NCBI GenBank assembly: GCA_030248065.1
Contig: JASAMV010007519.1
Coordinates: 1-25,778 of the forward strand
DNA: 25,778 bases
Origin: Rhynchonema sp. JSB1_4
Lineage: Eukaryota; Nematoda; Chromadorea; Monhysterida; Xyalidae
Direction of reading: 5' to 3'
Each line of letters starts with the position of its first letter. The stretch's first letter is position 1. The position numbers were made by a program, and so were the translations under genes. This document shows positions 15,974 to 25,778 of this stretch, in pieces. Below the pieces are notes generated by a model. The model was not told the DNA's origin. It saw only the letters and a list, made by a program, of their open reading frames with translations, and did not search any database.

Positions 15974-18418
15974 GTCATGCGTTCGTTAAATAACGCTGCG
16001 GTTTGCGTGGAAAACTTGAGATCCGCGCGACTGGATGTTGTCATCATCGTTTTTGGGGAGCGCAACCATCCCCGATGGCGGTTGCGCTGTGGAGAACGTG
16101 GGCCATAAGATAAAAATACGAATGTTCAATAGTTAATTTCTCTTGCTTGTTTGCATTCCACACGGTTTTGTCACCCTGATTTTTTCAATCACGAACTAGT
16201 TGTCATTGTCATGCTGTGGATACGTGCAAACAATAAGCTGTTCGATTTGCTTCCATATCAAAACATCCTCAATGAAAAATTCAAGTGAACAAGCTTACAT
16301 AGGTCGTCACAAACCCTAACCAGTGTGATCAACTTGAAACAACTACCGGAGAGTGCCAAATAGGTCCCCTCCCGCCGCATACCCTCCCAGCATTCTGCCC
16401 CGTTGGTGTGTGCCAAAGAAGGGGCTTATGTAAGAGCCTGACATCTGTCGCTCATGTTTTGTTGTAACTGTGCCGTCATTCTTATTCGAGCATTCAAATG
16501 AATCCGGTTAATTACGTGCCGCAAACAATAATATTGTATGCCCATGTGCCTGTTCGGTTCGGCATGATGGTACAGTTTAATTTCGTCCATTGCCTTTTCG
16601 GCACTTTGTTTTGAAAAATGTACAGAATAATAAGGGAAAAATCAATGTTATGTGCGCGGTTGCCAGATCGATTGATAAACAGCACTAAGCTGAGGCGCAG
16701 CGCAGTGCATATGAATTTGAATACCCAACCCAGAAGTACATCTGTCACATTATGCAGTTATATTTTTTCAATCACGCTGATAAAATGCTGTAATCACGCT
16801 GTAATCACGCTGTAGTCTTTTGATGAACACTAATAATGTAGGTGCCTTTTGCAGTTTTGTGGCGAACGCAGTCCCCCGCACGCGCAGCTGTCATTTATTC
16901 TTTCTGGACGAGCAAACTTTGGTATAAAAATTATGTCAAAAATTGCCCAGCTGCTCTTATTCGGTATGCACTTCCGCAACGGAAGGTTTGGCATTGAATA
17001 ATTGAGCAAGCAAACCTCAGATTGAGTCATTGCAACCTTGGACATGCCGTAGTTTGCCATTATGGAGCCCCGGGTGCTATATTCGGAAAGAGGGTGGGAA
17101 ACCGGTGTTTTTCGTCAGAAACCTTTTACCCAGGTAGAGGGTCACCCGTGGATTTGACCTGGGTTTGGCGGAAATATTTTTGCTCCTCGCACACTATTAT
17201 TGGGATGCAGCTGCCAGCCAGTTGCGCGCTGGCTGCATGGCACACGAGCGTGCTATACACGGCCAGCTGACTGAGGTTTCACGGATTGGTGTACTCTGTA
17301 CTGTACATGGTGTGAAAACAGTTTGATGACTAATCCAAGTCAAAACACCACCCCGGCCCGAGATGTGGGCAAAAGGCCGTAATCTACTGCACAAACATCA
17401 GCCTCACTCTGACACCAATTAAAAAAATGTGCAGGCGAACTTTTACGTAAAGGCACATTGTGTGATCACACTCCGCGCATCACGATTACTTCATGTATTA
17501 TACCACTGGCTTATGCAAAAATATCAGAATCTGTCAGTGTTTTGCGCGTTTGCTCAGCTCAAATCAATATATGTAGTCAATGCCAGTTTTTCAAAAAGCC
17601 AAATGGTGCGTACGGTTAATAAATAGCGGCCCTCTCTGGGGACATTCACAGCAAGCCCGGGTATTACGTATTTCATCCACAGTCAATCATATTTTTTGCA
17701 CGCTCTTTGGGCTTGACTGACTTTTCACAAATATGGACATTTCCGGTGGTTCAGGTTTTCAAAGTATCAATCGGAATTTAGATCTTTTGATGCGTGCTTT
17801 TACGTGGTAATCCCTGGTCCAGCAGCGGATCAACCCACGACTTAATAACCTTTCAATCACTAAGACTAAGCCGCGCTTTAATCTCCAAACTCTCCAGTCT
17901 CGGTAAACAAAGTCAGTCGGTAAAAACAATAGTTTAACCCATTTTTGGAGGTTCCTGTCTTGATGGCACTCAAATAGGTCCCCTATGCCGTATGAAGTTT
18001 CTGACAAGATTATCCTGCACATTTTCTTCGCCTTTGGTGGGCGGATCTGTTCCACTTTCAGATAGTCAAAATGTTGTACGGTAACTCTTTGCGTTGCGGT
18101 GACTCTTTATGTTCATTTTGTTTGTTTGAATTTGTGATACGCGATAACACAGATGTACGACAGAATTATTATCAACGCAGCGTTTCGGGGACCAGAAAGC
18201 ACCGGCATCGAACAAATTGCCCGCTGAAATAATAATGTAATTAAATAGCATACGTATGCAATTGACACACAAAAGCAGAAAATACGTAGAATAATTTTAA
18301 ACATAAAAAATTAAAAATATTACGAGACGCTGCTTCCGGCCTGCAACAGAGTAATGTTGTCTTGGAAATGGCATATTCCCAGCCAGGTGGACAGTCCGAT
18401 ACCGGCGTTCAGGTTTCA
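15974..18418. other. No convincing gene; one short tandem repeat
   Basis: Only short open frames, none with recognisable product, splice partner or codon pattern; the longest (17759-18055, minus, 98 codons) is not recognised. Near 16781-16815 the unit AATCACGCTGT is repeated about three times. No tRNA or rRNA signature was found by eye. Confidence 0.4.
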
Positions 18419-18703
18419 AAGTCAGGCTTGCGGGCCCGGATGAACAAAGACGCCAGATATTGCAGCTGGAAATCGTTGGGTTCTGTGATCGACGCAATCA
18501 CCTGTTTTGTTTGTCCCTATATTCTGTGAGATTCTGCGAAAGCCCCGCAATTGTCTCACAGGTATATTGCGGCTGTCTGCTCTAGTGCGATCGCGTAACC
18601 GTTGTGTGGTCTCACCAATATCACACGGCCGCACGTACAGTACCAGCTGCAATTTTTGGCTGATTGGCGGCAAAGCCTGCCGCGCCTGCAGGCGCAGGCT
18701 CAA
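18419..18703 (-). pseudogene. Possible decayed GIY-YIG-like fragment
   Basis: One minus-strand frame reads LVLYVRPCDIGETTQRLRDR, reminiscent of the Y-I-G-x-T...LxxR core of GIY-YIG nucleases found in Penelope-like and other retroelements. A second frame continues VIASITEPNDFQLQYLASLF then IRARKPDFET and a stop. The break between the two frames suggests a frameshifted relic. The spacing before IGET is short and no reverse transcriptase is nearby, so this is weak. Confidence 0.2.
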
Positions 18704-18793
18704 TACAAAAGATAGCAGTGTGCCGCGCCTGCAGGCTTTGCAGGCTCAGTGCATAAGCGGTCGCATACGAGCCTGCCGCGCCTGCGCCTGAGA
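18666..18793. repeat. GC-rich palindromic repeat cluster
   Basis: Three related blocks carry GCCTGCCGCGCCTGCAGGC-type sequence (near 18674, 18722 and 18772), each partly self-complementary (GCCTGCAGGC). The middle block is the inverted partner of the first over AAAGCCTGC and GCAGGCTTT. Confidence 0.55.
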
Positions 18794-19464
18794 CCACAAT
18801 TCTTTGTCCATCTTATCAACGGGCTGATGTTTCACACGTTTTCAGATGTTTCAGAACGAGTGTTTCCTTTTTGGCGTTTTGAGGTGTTCGTCTCTGTCGA
18901 TTGGCCTGGATCATCTCAGCTGTCAGGCTTTACGGGCCGAAACAGCAAAGTGTCACTGGTCTTGCGCAACAGGAGCAAAGCAAAGCACCTTTATCGTTTT
19001 CACCATTTTGTTTTCTCGCATGCGTGCATACCTCAAGTCAACCCAAGACAAGTATATCCTATTTTGAGAGCTTCTTGATTTTGTGCCTTTGTGTAACGTC
19101 TTTCAGCCTAACAAACACGCGCACTGCCAGGCCCAGCTTGGAGCATTCATGCATATTTTATTATCATTGCCACAAATTCTTAACCTTCTTTGGTTTAGAT
19201 GTGTAGTGCATTGATACCTTTCTCCGATTTACTCCGGCCTGTAGCTTGCAAAGCGCACTGGTTGAAGGTCTCAACTAAACAAGCGCCTGTGGTCTATGAA
19301 CAAAAGCCGGAGTTCATTCAATAAAACCATGTTGCAGTTTTTGTTTCAATGTCTGTCTCTGTCTGCTTTTACTTCGGGCATAATGATGCGTTTCCGTTCA
19401 CGTACATTACAGTACATACTAGTAGAAAGAAAGGGAAAAAAACCGGCCGCAAAGGAAAATTTAC
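18794..19464. other. No convincing gene
   Basis: Several overlapping short frames of about 100 codons in both strands (for example 18749-19078 plus), none recognised. No splice-consistent set was found. Confidence 0.35.
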
Positions 19465-19545
19465 AAACGGGAGGAAAAAAAACAAAAAAAAAAAAAAATA
19501 AAATTGTATAAATAAAAGAAAAAAAAGATAGGAAAGAATATTAAA

Positions 19546-19577
<32 letters not shown>

Positions 19578-19640
19578 TAAAGAAAAAAAAAAAAAAAAAG
19601 TAAAAAAAAAAAAAAAAAAAAAAAATAAAAAAAAAAATGT
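19465..19640 (+). repeat. Long A-rich tract
   Basis: About 175 bases of nearly pure A, broken by occasional T and G. It could be an expanded poly(A) tail of a retroposed sequence, but no SINE or LINE body is recognised upstream and no flanking direct repeat was found. Confidence 0.7.
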
Positions 19641-22600
19641 ATTGTATATATAATCTTGTATGCCACGTTTCTGGAGCCGGAGTAATTTGATAGCAAACGT
19701 ACGTGGGCCACAGAATGAAGCACATTATTATATTATACTACATAGTGTGGTGTTTGCGGAAAATTTCAGCTGGGGTATCAATAATCACACCAGTCAGTCC
19801 GGTCCTCTCTTAGAAAAACATGCAGCAACCTTTTCTCATGGCTTAGTAGACCTGGATGATTTTTAATCCTTGATTTAATTCTGTGCATTCGAGGTAGGTC
19901 TACTCTGTTATTACCTCATGAACCCCCTTGCTTTGAGTGATAGATGAGCCTGTATAGCGCGTGCTTTCCCACGCTGTATCATGAAGTGGGAGGTATGACA
20001 CTTTGCAAGGGACGTACGTACCTACAGTCAAACCTCCGCATAGTGTGAACATCTGATGGTGAATCCCTCCGCATAGTGAAAGAGTGATAGTGCCAAAATT
20101 GATGTAAAGGTGGAATTATGGTCGGGCTGGGGCGACCACACCCGGCTGCCGGCGCGTGTTTGCATATACGGGTGTGAAAAACACTCGAAAACTGGTTTAT
20201 TGTAGACAATACATGTTAAGAAGTATCCCACTATCATATTTTCAGATCAGAAAGTTTGATTACTGAGCAGTCGCCGGCGCCCAAAAATGGTCGTTGAGCC
20301 AAAAATTTACGAAGTTGAAACGTTTGAACACATTTTTGAGTTTCAGAAAATTTCAGAGTTTCAGTTTTGATTATAGATGATGTTTAAACGACGCACAGCA
20401 CCATTTGATGCTCATAAAGGTTATGAGTGATTGACTTCCACACACCACGCATGAGCTGCAGCATTTTCACGCGTCAAAAGTGGTCAGGTCGCGCCCAAAG
20501 ATAGAAACTGTTTGGTTTAACGCCTGAACACTACAAAAAATAAAGAACAGTGCAGCAGCGTGCATCCTCCTGGGAAACTGGTCGACGCGACCAACTATAA
20601 TTCCACCGTAATGCTCCCAAGAGGTGTACGCACATTGGTAGTGAATGTTCTTCGCTGCGCACAAAATAGGTACAGTTTGTCGGGTTCCTTTCTGTTCGCT
20701 ATGTAGAGGTTTGACTGTACCTTGTCCCAGGGTTTTTTTTGTAAAAAAGACACGACCTACGTGTGCTTCATTATTGCTCACAGTAACTTATTCCATTCAG
20801 TTAATTTGAGTTTTAAGTGCAAATAGATCTCGCTGGTTGTCTTTAAGTGTTTGAGCTTTTGTTAGAAATTACTGTATTTTATGCTGCAAATGTTGCACAC
20901 CGGAGTCTATAGAGCTTCAAAGAAACACGAGGGTACCAAACACAGTTCAAGTTAAAGTTCGACAATCTTATTTCATGATTAATTTCATAAACTTTGTATG
21001 ATGTCTGCAGTTTTGTACCCACAGCACTGTATACGTGCTTATGCCACGCTTGTGTGCGATGCATGTCAAATGAGGCATATAGGGATAAAAATTAGCATTC
21101 CGCCTGCTGCATACATCATTGTAACGGAGGAAATATTTTTGATGCTAACATAGGTTCTTCAACAATACCTATGTTCGTCAAATGTTGGAAACTGTGACAT
21201 CTTCATAATATCTTCATAATATTTGTATTTTTTTGCGGACACAATATCCCGGAACCCGGAACTTACATTTCAGTTGCGTATGTTAATAATGATGTGGTAT
21301 CGTTTACTATATTGGGATCATGTATCATTAAGTATGTAGTTTATTGGGAGACACAGTCAACACAACCAGTGCAACTCGTTTCTCATCCAAATCCAGCCAG
21401 GTTCAGGCTTTGCTGAGGCCTCTATTTGAGCTTAGACGTAGAGTCAGGCACCAGCTAGGAAGCGATGCACATAACGTTCAGACTGAATGAAGTCTGATAC
21501 AAGTTATAATTTCTGATATTATTAATGTTCTGGTCTGTCTAAGGGGCTTCGGATACACGTTGTTGTTATGGAATTGTTCAGACGGTCCATTTGTAAGTCA
21601 GACTTATTTTGTAAACTATAAAATGAAGCCACGCGCTGGTTTAGTTGAAACTACCGGTGACCCGTATTTAACGCAACTACACATGCAAAGGCAATTGCAG
21701 AGAACAAGGTTTTAATAAATTTCGCGAAAGGATAGGAAATGTATACAGTGGTGACCAATATACTCTGCATCGTGTTGTTTCATAAACCCACGTTGAAATA
21801 CAGTTGAGACTTGGGCCATAGTCTGCGCTGAGCATGGTGCTTGTTATTTTGAAGTTCTCATTTCAGTTCTGTACCACGCACACACGCTCTAACCTTTGTA
21901 GCATTATTGCGTGCCACGGACGTTTTTGCGATCTACCAAGCCAGCGGCGGGTTTGTCACGCAGGCGAGTACCGTAATCCTATAAATAAAGATGCAGCTTA
22001 ACGAGCTGTCTGGATGCACAGGCTGTAATTTTCATGTAACGTTACGAAGAGGGCTTCCCCTTCGTTCATGAATTTGGCACATGAAACAAAATATCCACGC
22101 AGCTAACAATCCAACCACGTGGCCGCACGCAATCAGTGCGCTATTGTTTGCTGAAAGTTCTTTTTTTCTCTTTTACCTGATACGCAGACATCCTGTGCCT
22201 GCATTACAGACATCTACCTTGATAATCATTTGTGTGAAGTATCGTTTCAAGGCTCAACGATGTCGTGCGGATCTTACGTATGTGGCATTGTATGCATTGC
22301 TTGTTCATGGAATATAGCAGATTATTTGACCACGATGGGACAGCTTCTGGGTGTTTGTGTTTTCACGTTGTGTGGTCGGATATCCGGATCCGTACGCATT
22401 CCGCGTGGGATTCTAACCAGCCTGTTGATGTGTCGGTAACAAATTTTCCAACAGTCTATCTTTGCATTTCAAATTATCTCGCCACGGCGCGATAAACATC
22501 TGTTTCGTGAATGAACGATAGGAGACCACCACGGACGTTAAAAATTCTCACAGTAGCGCATGAAGTATTGCAAAGATTTAATCACAACCGACAAATGACC

Positions 22601-22981
22601 ATAGTCCCATGGAGAGAGGGGCGGATTTGGAGCTGGCTTCCATTTTCCGGACAGTTTCATCGTGCTGTATATTGCTGATCTGGTTTTTCGCTGAATAACT
22701 CCATCACGCAGCTGCATGCAGCTCAGAAACATGTTCGAAAAACATGATTTGATTACCAGACGTCCGAAGTGCCCATGTGTACAGCCGTGAGTAGCACATG
22801 AGCTAGAGCTCCCTGGTTATCAGTCATTGTTTTTCCGCAGCATTAGCCAGACAGTATAATTGGCAGGCACTGTTTGCGTGGTAGTAGATGATATGATAAA
22901 TTTAGCACCTCCCGAACCGGAATAAACCATGATTGGCGGAAGGTATGTTATGCTCAATTGGCCTGTCATGTTCCGCGACTT
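19641..22981. other. No convincing gene
   Basis: Unremarkable sequence near 40 percent GC with only short frames. Small features: a doubled CTTCATAATAT near 21200, and a short CTCCGCATAGTG duplication near 20034 and 20069. No RNA gene or element end with a duplication was recognised. Confidence 0.35.
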
Positions 22982-23150
22982 TTCAGGCCCAGAAGTTCAG
23001 GCCCGACCTTTTCAGACCCAGTTTTTCAGGCCCGGCCGATTCAGGCCCATCATATTTCACCCTTTTATAGGCTTAGGCTCCAGCCGGGCCTGATTGGCTG
23101 GGCCTGAACCTGTGCCGTGCCCCGGGACTGAACCGTCGCACAATAGGCCC
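22982..23150. repeat. Dispersed TTCAGGCCC repeat, copy 2
   Basis: Five TTCAGGCCC- or TTCAGACCC-type units in about 75 bases, followed by TAGGCTTAGGCTCC, then inverted GGGCCTGA units (near 23087 and 23100). The order of landmarks matches copy 1 at 15728-15830, with an extra middle part. The inverted units could let it fold. Confidence 0.6.
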
Positions 23151-25778
23151 GTCAGTCTCACGCTTGCCTGCTGAAAAAGTCATTTTCTTGCTAACGTATA
23201 TATACTGTAGTTGCTCCGTCTGTCTTATATATTCCACTACGCGCCATTCATAATATTGTAAACTAGTAAAAGTACACCAACAAACTTGAACTGTTTTGTC
23301 AATTAAGAAAGCAAAGACAGTGTATCATGACGGGTTTGAATTTGATTTTCACAACAGAGACTAATGCGCGTCGGTCTATAGCTTGAGACCAAAGTCATTG
23401 AAATTGGTCAAACCACCGCGCACACACTGGCCAAACAAAAGGGTTCTGTGACTTTGGGTCACCCATATATAGCTGCGTTAAAAATTCGCCGGTTCTCGTT
23501 TTTAGATTTGTGGTCATTTTGGCACCATCGGTGTGGTACGTTTCTGTCTTCTCAGTTTCCATCTTAGTTCAGTTTCCATTGTACTGTATTATAACCCAAA
23601 AATGTCCTGAATATGAAAACATTTATACAGTACGTGCCCAACAGCGTGCGTGCGTCATTTGTCTGATGCTCACGGCTTGATTAGGAACAATAAACGAAAA
23701 ACTAAGACACTTTGTTTCCCATTGTATAGTCGCAATCAAGCTCCATTGCCGCGCCCACAGACACGACGAAAAACTCCCATCACAACCGCGCGTTGGGAAT
23801 AATTTGCAAAATTCATGTTTTTTCTGAAGACATGTTCGAATTCGCCTTTGGTAACGCCCTCGATTTTAAAAACCAGGGTAGATGCAAATAAACCATCAAG
23901 ACACCCTTCATTACCTGGCGCTTTTAAATTCGGTTAAATGTGTTCATTATTTCAAAAAGTCTCTTCAACCCACTTCTTGCTGTCGATGAAAAACGGACAT
24001 ATGCGTAGAGTAGCACTGTTTTTGAAGGACATGCTACAAAAGTAAATGTATTGCCGAATTGAAATGTCAATTATACAAGTCGGGCTGATGCTAATTTGCA
24101 GCGTCCTTCCACCTATCGATATGATCAACTGATGAGTTGTCCTTTTGACTTGTTGCTTAGATGGTTCCTACCCTCAGACAATGTATCCATGAGCTGCACT
24201 AACGTAGTGCGAACTGAAACTAAGTTCAGTACCCATCTTGTAACAACTTTCACGTCTGCTATTTTTTCCGTGTGGGCGGAAAACTAAATGAGCACACAAA
24301 CAGCAAGAAGCAACAAATTATGCGACCGTGGGACTCAGATGGTCTCGGTTCGCTTAATTGCATTACTGATGTTTTTCTGATTAAGAGATCAGATCTGCTG
24401 CTAGATGTGTTTCCCAGGCTCTACGTGCGAAAGTCATGTGGACTGTGCTTGGGGCGAAATACAGTATACTGCAGGGCTCAGATGTGATGTTCAGAAGTTC
24501 TCTCACGAAAGCGAGCTTGTACGAGTAAAGTCGTGGAGCGTGTTCAACACTCAGTTAGACTTTGTGATTTATAGCACGTTGTTTTTTTGCCTGGATAAAT
24601 TGGACAAGCGGATCCAGGGGGCACCGGGGCCTTACCCCTTTTTGGTTAAAGTGGCTTCTACAGTAGGTCACAATGTATTTTGGATAACAGGAAGGAACAA
24701 AGACCCCTAAATCGCCTGACTTTCGGTCTAATACACTTCAAAGATAAAATAATCGCGCGGATACACGCATTTTCTAAGAAATCCGCGCGCGTATGGTCAT
24801 ATTTCGCCTGTTATTTGATTTAAAATTCGCCAAATTCTAAGCAAGCAATAGGGAAAAGAGATTTTCTCCCTCCCAACCGCCTTGGATTAAAGATGAAACC
24901 GCCACTGGTAAGTTAGCCACAAACATGTGAAGAGTAAAGTTGCCAGACTGTCTCAGCCTCGAATTTGTGGTTTCACTGACCGATCACATCATCAAGGAAA
25001 TCTCGTGAACCGCTCACTCATATGCCAACAAAGGTAGTTTTCAACGGATTTTATTTCGAAATTCGGAGGAAAATTTTCCATGTCCTTTTAAGCCAACTAA
25101 TTAAATATAACGGATGAGCTACGTGTGATTAAATCCAGACGACTTATGACTTTTCGCTTTCTTGCAAAAAGCGCGCCAGTACCTAACGCACTTCACGAAA
25201 CGCTGAGTAGCTTGTCTGTCGCAGCACTTCAGTTAATTAGAAACTTAACACACGAAACTAGATAAACGACAGTTTCGAATGTGGCACAATTACGTGTTCT
25301 AAGTGCATAACGAACGCCAAGATCCAAGCCTCATCAAAGAAGGTTGCCATTTTTGTTGTGGAGAAACAACAATAGATGATGTTGGCTCATACTAATTCTT
25401 TATAGAATGAATTATTTCCATTGACGGCTGCATTGTGTAAACGACGTTACCGAAGCTTTCCACTTAACCCCCCGAATAGACCCCTCCCGAGCTGGGAGAA
25501 ACCACCCAGTTTTCCGCTCGGAGCCCCCGAGGGCTGTAAGTGGCAACATTTCCACGTAAAGCCTAAGGGGACTCTAAATGGATTTATCTTTTTGGTTGGA
25601 GGGACCATTTTCCACCATTTTCGGTATGTGTAATTGTATCCTATCCTATCCAATGTATAGAGCGTATGGCGCTAGTCTTGATCATGCATGCATGCTTAGT
25701 TTGCCACAAACATCTCCCGTTATCGTAGTGTGCGCGCGAACGAATGCAGAAATGCTGCATTCAGCAAATCCACCCTGG
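23151..25778. other. No convincing gene
   Basis: Short frames only, such as a 101-codon plus frame at 24405-24710 and two opposed frames at 25421-25653, with no recognisable product. A GC-rich segment at 25465-25545 (CCCGAGCTGGGAGAAACC, CTCGGAGCCCCCGAGGGC) has short inverted pieces but no clear identity. ATGCATGCATGC lies at about 25684. Confidence 0.35.

Noticed and set aside
1..25778. CRISPR array, operon, bacterial promoter or prophage
   Set aside because: The spaced repeats are transposon arrays with variable spacing and inverted partners; introns and MITEs show eukaryotic DNA.
1..25778. tRNA or rRNA genes
   Set aside because: No cloverleaf with a GTTCRA T-loop and matching stems, and no rRNA core sequence, was found by eye on either strand.

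Overview
The window is eukaryotic, almost certainly from an invertebrate animal. It has no bacterial-style gene packing. Its one convincing gene is split into short exons by GT-AG introns, and most of the remaining recognisable content is short non-autonomous DNA transposons. Nothing fixes the species. Two TTAGGC-type units (GCCTAAGCCTAA) at 13677 are compatible with a nematode but are far too few to decide it.

Region 1 (about 250-6500, minus strand) is a multi-exon protein gene. I rebuilt eleven coding exons. Every rebuilt junction except the last two choices (exon 8 donor, exon 11 acceptor) has one clear GT-AG solution, all phases agree, and the join stays open for about 515 residues. The N-terminus has a short helical WLxxxL...GVDxxxYxxxIL block. 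A YDEAFPPL motif follows, and a C-X2-C-X18-C-X2-C finger of GATA type lies in exon 8. The N-terminal block and the EAFPPL motif recall the poorly studied metazoan KIAA0232 family, but no search was run. Two short transposons sit inside its seventh coding intron.

Region 2 (about 6630-13450) is a nest of hAT-like MITEs inserted into each other. Elements start CAGNG (or TAGG/TATG) and end with the inverted equivalent. Each complete one is about 310-740 bp once its passengers are removed. Eleven insertions here and two in the adjoining block carry 8-bp target-site duplications that can be read directly. The order is: B2 holding D1 holding A2; F holding D2 (with A3) and C1; H holding B3; I holding C2, B4 and A4; then J abutting I. 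No transposase is encoded in the window, so the enzyme must act in trans. The families share one architecture: hAT-type ends, a family- or copy-specific repeat array just inside both ends, and an AT-rich core that in several families holds the same CG-rich palindrome. The repeat arrays change as whole blocks between copies with the same ends, which is the most unusual signal in the window.

Region 3 (about 13550-15631) holds a long imperfect foldback hairpin. Next to it is a 1.26-kb hAT-like MITE (M2) with a second MITE (N) inside it, each with a perfect 8-bp duplication.

Region 4 (15632-25778) is mostly featureless DNA without convincing genes. It holds a dispersed TTCAGGCCC-rich repeat in two places, a GC-rich palindromic repeat cluster, a long A-rich tract, and two weak coding relics: a possible GIY-YIG-like fragment and one isolated possible exon.
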